The position numbers and the translations under genes are program-made. This document shows positions 1 through 8,646 of a stretch of DNA of 64,000 nt, one piece after another (positions within the stretch are counted from its first letter, which is position 1; each line of letters opens with the position of its first letter). Below the pieces are notes generated by a model, which saw only the letters and a list, made by a program, of their open reading frames with translations, had not been told where the DNA came from and did not search any database. Source of the stretch: G963556115 sp963666605 (GTDB lineage: Bacteria; Planctomycetota; SZUA-567); the NCBI GenBank assembly GCA_965140405.1, contig OZ223208.1, positions 2,976,001 to 3,040,000 on the forward strand, read 5' to 3'.

Positions 1-34
1 AAGCCTACCAGATGTGAACAAGAAAGGATATTCA

Positions 35-406
35 ATGAAAGATTACACCGTAGTCCTTGGGGCATCACCAAAGCAAGATAGGTACTCTAACAAGGCGGTT
101 TCACTACTACACAAGAATAACATTCCTGTTATCCCTATCCATCCTACAGCAAAAGAGATCAATGGCATTGCATGTCTACCTAGCCTGACAGAGGTAACTG
201 TTCCAATAGAGACTATCACACTTTATATAAACGAAAGTCGCTCAACAGAGCTTATAAAAGAAATAATCAACTGCAATCCACAAAGAATCATCATGAATCC
301 AGGTACAGAAAACCCACTTCTTGAAGAAGAAGCAAAAAAAGCAGGAATTAAGGTACAACACGCTTGCACCCTTGTACTGCTAAATACTAATCAATGGACG
401 CTCTAA
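35..406 (+). CDS. CoA-binding domain protein (CoA_binding_2 / YccU-like)
   Basis: A 123-residue protein with the fold signature of the small stand-alone CoA-binding (Rossmann-like) family: an N-terminal strand then a glycine-rich turn (VVLGASPKQDRYSNKA), a second strand (IPVIPIHP), and later IIMNPGTENP. In family members the conserved turn binds the CoA nucleotide; the physiological role is unknown. I start at the ATG at 35 because AAAGGA lies 6 bases upstream; a GTG at 14 is also in frame but lacks a ribosome site inside the window. The gene ends 100 bases before a strong bidirectional terminator, so it is the last gene of a rightward transcript entering from outside. Family call is fairly sure, function is not. 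Confidence 0.82.
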   Translation: MKDYTVVLGASPKQDRYSNKAVSLLHKNNIPVIPIHPTAKEINGIACLPSLTEVTVPIETITLYINESRSTELIKEIINCNPQRIIMNPGTENPLLEEEAKKAGIKVQHACTLVLLNTNQWTL

Positions 407-505
407 GTACTTATTACAAACATGAGCGCCGACTGGCAAGTACTTAATATCTATAAAAAGAACTCTACAAGATGCGCTAGATCATGAATGGCAACAAAAA
501 AACTT

Positions 506-543
506 AAAGCCGCAAGTATTCGGTATTGAATACTTGCGGCTTT
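506..543. terminator. Bidirectional terminator hairpin
   Basis: A perfect 16-bp stem (left arm starts AAAGCCGCAAG, right arm ends CTTGCGGCTTT) with a 6-base loop. A T-rich tract follows on the minus strand (complement of the A-run before the stem) and a short one on the plus strand. It separates the plus-strand CoA-binding gene from leftward genes. Confidence 0.8.
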
Positions 544-554
544 ATTATCAACGC

Positions 555-849
555 TTAATTATTCGTATCTACCAAAATCCAGTTGCTTAGCAGATAAGGT
601 CTGAGAGCTTCTAAATCTCCACCTGCAGTATTTCTTCTATAGAATAATTTATAGAGCATCTATCTCTAAACTATCCCTCAAGGTTATCACTATGTAATAT
701 ATTCTGCCAGATCACTCGTATAAAGATGTAGCCACTTATTTACCTTATGCCTTGGATAGGTATTGTCTAGTCGTCATATCACCTGTTCTAGATTCATAGT
801 AATTGCTATATAATTCATCAATAAGTATTTTTAGTGAGTCCTCATCGGT
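555..849 (-). pseudogene. Decayed ORF downstream of the deaminase-like gene
   Basis: Reading the minus strand just past the deaminase stop, three protein-like blocks appear in succession and need frame changes to join. The first starts TDEDSLKILIDELYSNYYES and runs to YLSKA-stop. After a +1 shift comes KVNKWLHLYTSDLAEYIT-stop. A later block has AGGDLEALRPYLLSNW and ends DTNN-stop. The residue mix looks like real protein rather than random AT-rich DNA, but stops and shifts break it. I do not recognise the family. Inference only. Confidence 0.3.
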
Positions 850-855
850 TTACTC

Positions 856-2598
856 TCAATACAATATACCCTCTGTTTCAGCAATTTTAACTTGAGCCTT
901 TATAAAGCTATCCCAGCTACTGTTGAAATGCTCGAGTAATGCCGATTTTTCTTCTTCATTGAGAGAGGCATACTCAATTGAATTCAATGCAAGTTGTTTG
1001 AGCCCTCGTAGATCCAGATTCCACGCCATACATGCTATCCAGAAGTCATAACTTACTCCTATATAGCCAAAAATTGCTGGGTCATCAGGACTCAGCACAA
1101 CAGGCAAACCCAACTCAAGAAATGTCTTTGCTGGATGATTACGTTGATCATCTACATATTGCAGAAGTTGATTACTTATTGGATTAATTTCAAAGCATAT
1201 ACCTTTTTCCTTGAATAATTCAATCAAACCTGGTGTCTTTATCAATGATATGCCATGTCCAATACGCTTGCATCCCAAGAGATAGCAATCGTAGAGATTA
1301 TTATTATAAGGCAGCGACATTGACTCTCTTCCATAGGTAATACTATCATCACTAATATGGTACTCTGTTGAATTTATGTTGTCGTTAGCAAACCATTTTG
1401 ATTCTCCGTCATGGAAATAATACTCAAGCTCTGGGCATTCTTCTTTTGCCTCGATAAATTGCTTATACAATGCCAGTGTCTGATAACCCGTATCTTCTTC
1501 TCCATAAATATCATAGCCTACTACGTAATCAGGGTATTTTCTAATATAGTCTGTACACACCTTTAGCTTTTCGGCAATATAACTCTGAAATCCCGTGTCA
1601 CTGCATACTGGTGGAGAAGGATGTCGCGAATTAGAGTAGATGATTTTAAAAGTCATACCGTAGTCATTATTAACTCCAGCTTTCATTGCCGCTTCTTGAC
1701 ATACGATACTATAAAAGTCAACTGTAGTATATCCCAGCTCTTTCACTAGTGGCTGGTATTTAGATTTGAGTTCTTCCGGTATCCAAGGGTTCTGCGATAT
1801 ACCACAGCGAAATTCTATGTGATTGACATTGTCTTTTTCAAGCATTTCAGAGATCGCATTAAGGTTATATGGATAGCATACCTCCTCAGAGTCATAGGCA
1901 TCCCATAAAGTCGAGAAAATATTCTCAAAAAGGGGCCAGTTATGTGGAGGGTAATAATTACTTCCATTGATCACTATACGCTTGAGAATAGCATCCTTTA
2001 GTTTCGCTCTGTCAAATTCCTGATCAGATAACTTTGACCATTTTTCTCCAGGGTCATCTTTGCTTATTTTTAACATACAATTATCAGTGAGCTTATAATT
2101 TACAAAGTCAATTCCACCTGAGAGATAATATGCATTGGGTGAGCCAAGATACTTATCTACCACCCAATTAAAATCCCCCATTGCTGAAGGATGAATATGG
2201 AGAATAGACCCTTTAGGCATTGACTGAATAAACCTGAATAAATCACCGTAATCCTTATCGGAAGAGATTTTATCACGGACTTTAAAAAATGGCTGAGCAG
2301 GCCAAAAGACCTTTTCTGGATCTTCTCTCAATTTGTGATTTGGCTCTATATCAAGATTACACTCTTCATATACTCTTTTTTTAAGGGCATTCAAGCGCTG
2401 ATTTACTATTTTTTCAGCATCGGAAAGTTTGAGAGAATGTTCAAAAGATTTCTCATTGGCTAGTTCTATAAGTTCTGAACGTTTCTCAAGGTAATTATCA
2501 CTGGTCAGTTCTGCTGATATAGTATTACCTGTAAGTGAGAGTATCGCTATGAATAATAGTAAATGTAATGAATAATATCCCGTATAAAATTTTCCCAT
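856..2598 (-). CDS. Secreted adenosine deaminase-like protein (ADGF/ADA2-type)
   Basis: 580 residues with an N-terminal signal peptide (hydrophobic LHLLLFIAILSLTG ending near SAE). The rest matches the amidohydrolase family of adenosine deaminase growth factors: an HIHPSAMGDF metal-site motif near residue 135, a central segment containing GYDIYGEEDTG, FHDGESKW, a RIGHG motif near residue 448, and a C-terminal LSPDDPA carrying the metal-binding Asp pair. It is longer than cytosolic adenosine deaminase (about 340 residues), as expected for the extracellular type with its N-terminal extension. The start follows GAGG 9 bases upstream. The predicted reaction is hydrolytic deamination of adenosine or a related purine in the periplasm or outside. 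It stands alone, ahead of decayed sequence. Substrate is inferred from family. Confidence 0.72.
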   Translation of the reverse strand: MGKFYTGYYSLHLLLFIAILSLTGNTISAELTSDNYLEKRSELIELANEKSFEHSLKLSDAEKIVNQRLNALKKRVYEECNLDIEPNHKLREDPEKVFWPAQPFFKVRDKISSDKDYGDLFRFIQSMPKGSILHIHPSAMGDFNWVVDKYLGSPNAYYLSGGIDFVNYKLTDNCMLKISKDDPGEKWSKLSDQEFDRAKLKDAILKRIVINGSNYYPPHNWPLFENIFSTLWDAYDSEEVCYPYNLNAISEMLEKDNVNHIEFRCGISQNPWIPEELKSKYQPLVKELGYTTVDFYSIVCQEAAMKAGVNNDYGMTFKIIYSNSRHPSPPVCSDTGFQSYIAEKLKVCTDYIRKYPDYVVGYDIYGEEDTGYQTLALYKQFIEAKEECPELEYYFHDGESKWFANDNINSTEYHISDDSITYGRESMSLPYNNNLYDCYLLGCKRIGHGISLIKTPGLIELFKEKGICFEINPISNQLLQYVDDQRNHPAKTFLELGLPVVLSPDDPAIFGYIGVSYDFWIACMAWNLDLRGLKQLALNSIEYASLNEEEKSALLEHFNSSWDSFIKAQVKIAETEGILY

Positions 2599-3004
2599 TA
2601 TTTCACCTCATTAAGAATTTATGTATTATCAATACTACAACTTATAATTATCAGATTTCTTGAATACGCTATTAAGGGTAGAAATTGAATCCCAGCAATT
2701 CAAGAAGATTACAATAGACTATATTATACCAACACTACCAAAAACAAACAAGCATATTGCCAGATATATCGATATATCAAAATATCACATGTCATAGCAT
2801 TTATACTGTTACTTATTCATATTTTATAGTCTACATGCTATAGTAACCTAAAAAAAAACAGCACAGAGATCACTGTCTCTGTGTTGTTTAATAATAACAA
2901 ACTAATAATTCATAATGCAATACTACCATGACATAGATAACTATATAAAGTGAAATTTACACCAAGTAACAAATCCATTAGAGAAAATTAAATCATAAGC
3001 CTTA
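2599..3004. other. Intergenic, with one long palindrome
   Basis: No convincing gene. A perfect 16-base palindrome, GATATATCGATATATC, lies at 2763-2778, about 165 bases upstream of the deaminase-like start; it could be an operator but also fits AT-rich chance. The other recognisable element is the terminator of the rightmost iolG. Confidence 0.4.
2851..2887 (-). terminator. Terminator of the iolG end of the inositol run
   Basis: 12-bp stem (ACAGCACAGAGA with TCTCTGTGTTGT, one G-T pair) and 6-base loop. On the minus strand it is followed by a run of T (A at 2851-2857 on the plus strand). It lies about 118 bases past the iolG stop. Confidence 0.8.
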
Positions 3005-4018
3005 CTAAATATCTGAAATCTGAACAACTGACCTCTTCTTAAATGATACGGTAAACGCCTCAGTGGCTTCAGTCGCTTTTACCCCGTCATGTACGGATAT
3101 TATTGGTGTTTCTCCAGTCTCTATATACCGGATAAATGCTTTGGACTCCAGAGCAAATGCCTCTTTAAAGCGATCATAAAATGTATAGACACATTCACTA
3201 CGAATACCATTATTATCAAGAATGGTCACATCTGCTATAGCGGGAGTGAAGCCTATACGGATAATTCCCTTAGTACCATATATTTCAGTCCTTGTGTCAT
3301 GCCCATGAAAAGCCGTACGACTTGCCGTAATTACAGCCATGCCCCCATCATCAAACTCACACATAACACTTGCATTATCAGCATCACCAATTTCTTCAAA
3401 CTCTTTATGCACATAACTCCCACCCATCGCATAAACACTCTTTAATTCACTCCCAAGGTACCATCTTGCTAGATCAATATCATGAGCATTCATGTCATGG
3501 AATATACCACCGGAATGCTTAGTATACTCAACCTGAAATGGCGCAAAATCATCATGATCAGAGGTCTGTGACCTGACCATAAATGGTTTTCCAATAGCAC
3601 CATCTTCTATACGTTTTTTTGCAAAAGCATATGCCGGATCAAAGCGCCTTACAAATCCAAGCATAAAGATTTTTTTATCAGCAATTTTGTTTATTATCTC
3701 AGCTGCTTTTCTACACTCTTCCAAATTGACAGCCAACGGTTTTTCACAGAACACATGCTTTCCAGCTTCTAGTCCTTTTGTTATCTGATCTGCGTGAGCA
3801 GATGTAGATGTTGCAAGAAATACCGCTTCAATATCACACTTATCAAGCAACTCCTCATAATCTGTATATAGCTCTTGAATACCATGCTCTTTTGCCCATT
3901 CTAACTCTTCTGGGATGATGCTACAAGCAGCTTTCAAATCACAATTTGGTAAATTTAATAAATTCTCAGCGTGGCTTTTCCCAAGTCTTCCAAGTCCAAC
4001 AATTGCAGTTTTAACCAT
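3005..4018 (-). CDS. iolG: Inositol 2-dehydrogenase family oxidoreductase (Gfo/Idh/MocA)
   Basis: 337 residues. The N-terminal Rossmann domain has GLGRLGKSH at 8-16; the family's catalytic Lys is in CEKP (Lys93); the substrate-site motif HDIDLAR is at 179-185. This is the arrangement of NAD-dependent inositol dehydrogenases, which oxidise myo- or scyllo-inositol to inosose in the cytoplasm. Together with iolE and iolD upstream on the same strand it suggests the first step of inositol degradation. A second homologue lies at 11952-12965, so one copy may act on scyllo-inositol or another isomer. It is separated from iolE by about 600 bases that hold a gene remnant. Family certain; exact isomer specificity not. 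Confidence 0.85.
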   Translation of the reverse strand: MVKTAIVGLGRLGKSHAENLLNLPNCDLKAACSIIPEELEWAKEHGIQELYTDYEELLDKCDIEAVFLATSTSAHADQITKGLEAGKHVFCEKPLAVNLEECRKAAEIINKIADKKIFMLGFVRRFDPAYAFAKKRIEDGAIGKPFMVRSQTSDHDDFAPFQVEYTKHSGGIFHDMNAHDIDLARWYLGSELKSVYAMGGSYVHKEFEEIGDADNASVMCEFDDGGMAVITASRTAFHGHDTRTEIYGTKGIIRIGFTPAIADVTILDNNGIRSECVYTFYDRFKEAFALESKAFIRYIETGETPIISVHDGVKATEATEAFTVSFKKRSVVQISDI

Positions 4019-4058
4019 ACTAATACCCAGCCTTTCTCAATGTATTCTAAGGTTCAAA

Positions 4059-4223
4059 TTACATAACCTCTTTTACACACGCCAAAATTATACTTGCTAT
4101 CATATAATGATCGCACTCCCACAATTTATTATTCAAAATCTCACCAGAAGCAAAGCTATCAAATCCCGTAGCATTTACAGCCGCAGCCCACTCAGCAACA
4201 TAGAAAACTACTATGTTAATTAA
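4059..4223 (-). pseudogene. C-terminal remnant of a gene between iolE and iolG
   Basis: An open stretch of about 54 codons on the minus strand, with no start or ribosome site, ending in a stop at 4059. It reads VAEWAAAVNATGFDSF, then ASGEILNNKLWECDHY, then ILACVKEVM-stop, with a residue mix clearly like the C-terminus of a soluble enzyme. It sits exactly between iolE and iolG on the same strand, so it looks like the tail of a lost operon member. I cannot name the family. The upstream 400 bases show no matching N-terminal part. Confidence 0.5.
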
Positions 4224-4629
4224 TTAAGATGACATTTGATTTAAATAATATTGTTGTGAAGTACTGCTTGATAATTGTACTTAATGCTTATTAGTTATAA
4301 ATTTGAAAACTTTGAACTCTAACATGATTACCTATTATAAATTAATTCTTCAAATTTTGACTTATTTACAATATTGAAATAATTATTCTAGCAAAAATAT
4401 AGTGACAAAGTTAGTTAGACAATACTCAATTAAACTATCACTCGTAGTTATTTAAAAGCAATTAATAAAAGTACTGTCTAACTATTTGTTGGTAGGATAA
4501 CAGGAGATTATATTACATCAAATACTGCATTGGAAATAAATCTTACTTTAAACCTATGGATTGAATAAAATCTTATAGTGATGCTTCATAGCCTAAATGA
4601 CCTAGTATAGCCAAAGTCCAAGGCGTTTG
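4224..4629. other. Gene-free gap in the iol run
   Basis: Very AT-rich with stops in all frames. Apart from the inverted repeat at 4412-4484 I see nothing. It probably marks a deletion that removed most of the gene whose tail remains at 4059-4223. Confidence 0.5.
4412..4484. repeat. Imperfect inverted repeat
   Basis: Arms TAGTTAGACAATAC (4412-4425) and GTACTGTCTAACTA (4471-4484) match as reverse complements at 13 of 14 positions, separated by 45 bases, and the match continues loosely inward. There is no T-run, so it is not a plain terminator. It may be the trace of a small mobile element or a long-range mRNA stem. Confidence 0.5.
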
Positions 4630-5535
4630 TTATATACCTGCATTTTCTCGGATATATTTACGTCCTTTCATTGCATATTCAAGTGGATTGGCTTTTGCTG
4701 GATCTTGCTCAGCTTCGACAACCATCCATCCAGTATAACCAGCTCCATCAAGCGTTTCGAATACTGGGGAAAAATCAATAACACCATCCCCAGGAACAGT
4801 AAAAAGACCTTCTTTAACGCCATCCAAGAAGCTTAATTTATCGTTATTTACTTTTTCTAACACACTTGCTCGAACATCCTTCAAGTGAACATGACCAACC
4901 CTACTAACATACTTCTTTATAGCGGCAGCAGGATCCTCATTTACAGCAAATAAATGCCCAGTATCAAATACTAATGAAAAATAGCGTTCATCTGTTCCAT
5001 CTAGCAGACGCTCAGTCTCTTCACAGTTTTCAATCACAGTACCAAGGTGATGGTGATAGCAAAATTTAATTCCATACTCCTCTAGGGCGATCTTTCCCGC
5101 TTCACTCATTGCACTACATATTTTTTTCCAGTCAGCCGCATCTTTTATGACAGGTTTAGCACCGCCAAATAACGGTGTAGCCATTTGCCCCTGTATACTA
5201 CCAGACTGCTCTGATGCTCCTATTGCCTTTGCTCCCATGAACTGTAAAAATTCACAAGTTTTTCTCAATGCAGCATAGGTTTCTTCTGCTGGCTTTGAGA
5301 GGAAGAATGTACTAAACCATTGATTACAGACTACTAAACCAACTCTATCTAAAGCCGCTTTCAATTCTACTCTATCTGTAGGGTATTTTGTTCCAATTTC
5401 ACAGCCAACATATCCCGCTTCACTCATTTCATTAATGCATTGTTCAAAAGAAATATCAGCGCCTAATTCTGGCATATCGTCATTTGTCCAATTAATAGGT
5501 GCAATTCCCAGTTTGATATTATCTTTATTCATCAT
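4630..5535 (-). CDS. iolE: Myo-inosose-2 dehydratase
   Basis: About 301 residues with the AP-endonuclease/xylose-isomerase TIM barrel of IolE: IKLGIAPINWTNDDMPELG at the N-terminus is the IolE hallmark. Further family motifs are YHHHLGTVIE in the middle, SLVFDTGHL, VGHVHLKDVR and the metal-ligand Glu in WMVVEAEQDP near the end. The enzyme dehydrates 2-keto-myo-inositol to a trihydroxycyclohexane dione, the second pathway step. I start at the first ATG of an ATG-ATG pair (5535); a TTG at 5550 is possible. The gene follows iolD after about 67 bases and is surely co-transcribed. Confidence 0.93.
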   Translation of the reverse strand: MMNKDNIKLGIAPINWTNDDMPELGADISFEQCINEMSEAGYVGCEIGTKYPTDRVELKAALDRVGLVVCNQWFSTFFLSKPAEETYAALRKTCEFLQFMGAKAIGASEQSGSIQGQMATPLFGGAKPVIKDAADWKKICSAMSEAGKIALEEYGIKFCYHHHLGTVIENCEETERLLDGTDERYFSLVFDTGHLFAVNEDPAAAIKKYVSRVGHVHLKDVRASVLEKVNNDKLSFLDGVKEGLFTVPGDGVIDFSPVFETLDGAGYTGWMVVEAEQDPAKANPLEYAMKGRKYIRENAGI

Positions 5536-5602
5536 TACTTTCACTTTCAATAATAGGTTAGAACTTACAATATTAACTCAAACTATACTAGCGTTTAAAA
5601 TA

Positions 5603-7474
5603 TTAGTATTTCTTCGCCTCAGCAAGGTGCTTCTGCATAACTTCTGAAGCCTCCATAACAGCCTTTGTCTCTGACAACTCTGGAGTACCAGCACGCCACC
5701 AAGTTTCATACCCATCTGTCATGCTTTTTACCACTGATTTAACGTCAATAACAGTACACTTATCGCTCTTACCCGCTTCTTTTAACGCAGAGATAAATTG
5801 TTCTGGATTACTTACAGACCAAGTGTCACAACCATAGCTCTTACCATTCATTGCAAAATCGATTGGCACATAGTCACCATCCAGTCTCTTGCTACTCTCA
5901 TTTCTAAAGCGTAATTCACAGCCGAATCTCGGTATACCCTGCCCTGTTTGAAGGTTGTCTATACATTGCCAGCCACCATTATCAACAACAACAATATTGA
6001 TCTTAATGCCTTCTTGTATAGCCATAACAATTTCCTGATGGTACATCAGATAAGTGCCATCACCCATCAATACCCATACATCACGTTCAGGTTCAGCCAA
6101 TTTTGCCCCAATTGCTCCAGGTATTTCATAGCCCATACATGAGTATGCATACTCTAAGTGGTAAGAGTGCTTTGAACGAGGTCTCCAAATACGTTCCATA
6201 TCTGATGGCAGACTTCCTGATGCACACACAACAATTGCATCATCAGATATTCCGCCATTATTCATCATACCAATGATCTTTGTTTGAGCAAGCTTCATTG
6301 GATCTTGAGATTCAATAGCAAATAATCGATCCACCTCATCATTCCACTCTTGTTTAATCTTTGCAATTTCATCTGTATAAGCTGATTTATAACCAATCTT
6401 TTTCAAACTTGAATGTATCTCACTTAACGCTAGTTTAGCGTCAGCTAAAACAGGAATACTATCAAGTTTATAAGCATCCATTGGATTTACATTTATTCCA
6501 ATTACAGTAAGGTCAGGATTTTGATATGCCCATTTTGATGCAGTATGGAAGTCATTAAGACGTGTGCCCACTGCTATCAAACAATCCGTATCCTTGGCCA
6601 AGCGATTCGAAGCCAAAGTACCTGTTGTTCCCATTCCTCCAAGATTGAAGTCATGATCCCAAGAGATTATGCCTTTGCCAGCCTGTGTCTCAGCAAATGG
6701 AATATTGAATTCTGTAGCAAATGCCTCTACTTCTTCCCAAGCTTCAGAGTAACGAGTTCCACCACCCACAAGCATCATCGGTTTCTTCTTCTTTGCAATT
6801 ATTTCTGCAATTTCTTCAGCAAAACCTGGAGCTAATGGACGTCTCTGATGCAAATGCACCCTCTTCCTGAAGAAGCTTACAGGGTAGTCATATACTTCTG
6901 CCGCTGTATCTTGAGGCAAAGACAGTGTCACTGCACCAGTCAGTGCTGGATCTGTTAGAACTCTCATAGCATTTATTGCTGCAGACATAAGTTGTTCAGG
7001 GCGTACAATTCTATCCCAATACTTACTTACAGGCTTAAAAGCATCATTACTTGAAATTGAGTGACTATGCTCTTGTTCAACCTGTTGGAGGACCGGATCT
7101 GGTTGACGCGAAGCGTAAATATCTCCAGGCAAGAACAAAGCTGGTATTCTATTAGCCGTCGCAGTTGCCGCAGCAGTAACCATATTCATAGCACCAGGAC
7201 CTACAGAGCTTGTGGCGCATAAGATTTGCTTCCTATTATTTTGTTTTGCAAACCCAACTGCAAGATGACCCGCGCCTTGTTCATTATTAACTCTATAGAA
7301 TTTAAAATCATCCCCTATTTTTTCTAGAGCTTCACCAATTCCAAGTACACACCCATGCCCAAAGATACCAGCAATTCCCTTTACATACTTGATCTCTTCT
7401 CCATCATAGTTAATATACTGATTATCGAGAAAACGAAACAATGCCTGTGATGTAGTCAACCTTACAGTTGTCAT
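5603..7474 (-). CDS. iolD: 3D-(3,5/4)-trihydroxycyclohexane-1,2-dione hydrolase
   Basis: A thiamine-diphosphate enzyme of about 623 residues. The N-terminal domain has the catalytic Glu in NNEQGAGHLAVGFAKQ (near residue 62); the middle domain binds nucleotide in related enzymes; the C-terminal domain has the ThDP/Mg motif beginning GDGTYLM near residue 470 and ending DNGGW. IolD opens the ring to give 5-deoxy-glucuronate, the substrate of IolB, which is encoded at 17623. Start at 7474 is set by GGAGG 8 bases upstream; an in-frame ATG at 7489 overlaps that site. It is preceded by a hairpin after the ABC permease and followed closely by iolE. Confidence 0.94.
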   Translation of the reverse strand: MTTVRLTTSQALFRFLDNQYINYDGEEIKYVKGIAGIFGHGCVLGIGEALEKIGDDFKFYRVNNEQGAGHLAVGFAKQNNRKQILCATSSVGPGAMNMVTAAATATANRIPALFLPGDIYASRQPDPVLQQVEQEHSHSISSNDAFKPVSKYWDRIVRPEQLMSAAINAMRVLTDPALTGAVTLSLPQDTAAEVYDYPVSFFRKRVHLHQRRPLAPGFAEEIAEIIAKKKKPMMLVGGGTRYSEAWEEVEAFATEFNIPFAETQAGKGIISWDHDFNLGGMGTTGTLASNRLAKDTDCLIAVGTRLNDFHTASKWAYQNPDLTVIGINVNPMDAYKLDSIPVLADAKLALSEIHSSLKKIGYKSAYTDEIAKIKQEWNDEVDRLFAIESQDPMKLAQTKIIGMMNNGGISDDAIVVCASGSLPSDMERIWRPRSKHSYHLEYAYSCMGYEIPGAIGAKLAEPERDVWVLMGDGTYLMYHQEIVMAIQEGIKINIVVVDNGGWQCIDNLQTGQGIPRFGCELRFRNESSKRLDGDYVPIDFAMNGKSYGCDTWSVSNPEQFISALKEAGKSDKCTVIDVKSVVKSMTDGYETWWRAGTPELSETKAVMEASEVMQKHLAEAKKY

Positions 7475-7557
7475 ATAATACGCCTCCATTTATTTCTTAG
7501 TATTTTATTTGTCATCCCAATAACTCTATAATAGCAGTTTTAATTTTCATTATTATT

Positions 7558-7601
7558 ACTCTACTTAGATCAATATACTTGTTTATTGATCTAAGTAGAG
7601 T
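7558..7601 (-). promoter_or_regulatory. Intercistronic hairpin between ABC permease and iolD
   Basis: A perfect 17-bp stem (ACTCTACTTAGATCAAT at 7558-7574 and its complement at 7585-7601) with a 10-base loop and no T-run on the minus strand. It lies right after the permease stop. It more likely marks an mRNA processing or stability element, or a weak attenuator, than a full stop of transcription before iolD. Confidence 0.6.
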
Positions 7602-7610
7602 ATTATTCAT

Positions 7611-8588
7611 TTAATGAGCAGATTTACTTCTCTTTGCAGCATCGATAACTACCGCAATAACGATAATTAAACCTTTTGCAATTTGCTGCCAATATGCGTT
7701 GATACCAAGTAAGTCCATACCATTGTTCAAAACACCAATGATCATTGCACCGATTACACAGAAAAAGATTGAGCCTGATCCACCAGATAGACTTGTACCA
7801 CCAATAACAGTTGAAGCAATAGCATCCAATTCATATGAAAGACCATATGTTGGGTTACCAGCTACTGTTCGACTAGTCAATAGAATTCCAGAGACTGCTG
7901 AAAGAAGACCTGCATAGGCATAAACATATACTAGTGTTCTTTCAACTTTGATACCACAAATTCGTGCAGCTTGCATATTACCACCGATGGCAAATACATG
8001 TCGCCCAAACTGTGTCTTATTTAGCAAGATAAATGAAAAGATTGCAACCGCCGCATATATCCAGATAGGATTCGGAACAAACAAAAAGCTTCCTCTACCT
8101 ATACTAGTAAATGAACTTTTCAAATCACCAATAGGTCTACCATTTGCATATAGAAGAGCACCACCTCTAGCTATAGTCATCATGCCTAGCGTTGCAATAA
8201 ATGCTGGAATTTTCATATATGCGTGCAGAGTACCACTTATTGCACCCAAAAAGGCCCCGACAAGTAGCACTGCAATTATTGCTAGCGGTACAAACATACT
8301 CGCACTAACGAACTGATTTGGATTGATTTTATTTTGAACTAATGATGCAACCATAACACTTGTCAAGGCAATCACAGATCCAGATGAAAGGTCAATACCA
8401 GTCGTGATAATTGCAAATGTCACACCTATTGCAATAACACCAATAATTGATACCTGCCTTATAATATTCAACCAGTTTCTAACTGTTGGAAAAGAGTTAG
8501 GTGCAGCAATTGAAAGCAATATACAGATCCCTATAAAAATAAGTACAATGCCGTATTTACCTAAATTTCCAGATATTTTCTCATTCAT
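7611..8588 (-). CDS. Sugar/inositol ABC transporter permease (RbsC family)
   Basis: 325 residues, strongly hydrophobic with roughly 8-10 membrane segments, of the ribose/xylose/inositol permease family (BPD_transp_2). Recognisable pieces are TTGIDLSSGSVIALTSVM near the N-terminus, the helix-rich middle ending in AFIATLGMMTIARG, and ASTVIGGTSLSGGSGS near the C-terminus, the loop that contacts the ATPase. It forms the membrane channel with the ATPase at 8647 and receives substrate from the binding protein at 10288. Location directly before iolD and iolE points to inositol as the cargo. AGGA 7 bases upstream supports the start. Substrate is inferred from context. Confidence 0.9.
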   Translation of the reverse strand: MNEKISGNLGKYGIVLIFIGICILLSIAAPNSFPTVRNWLNIIRQVSIIGVIAIGVTFAIITTGIDLSSGSVIALTSVMVASLVQNKINPNQFVSASMFVPLAIIAVLLVGAFLGAISGTLHAYMKIPAFIATLGMMTIARGGALLYANGRPIGDLKSSFTSIGRGSFLFVPNPIWIYAAVAIFSFILLNKTQFGRHVFAIGGNMQAARICGIKVERTLVYVYAYAGLLSAVSGILLTSRTVAGNPTYGLSYELDAIASTVIGGTSLSGGSGSIFFCVIGAMIIGVLNNGMDLLGINAYWQQIAKGLIIVIAVVIDAAKRSKSAH

Positions 8589-8646
8589 TCAAGCATCCTT
8601 CTTCATTATTTAATTTTTTTTTAATATTCAAAGATATACTACAACT

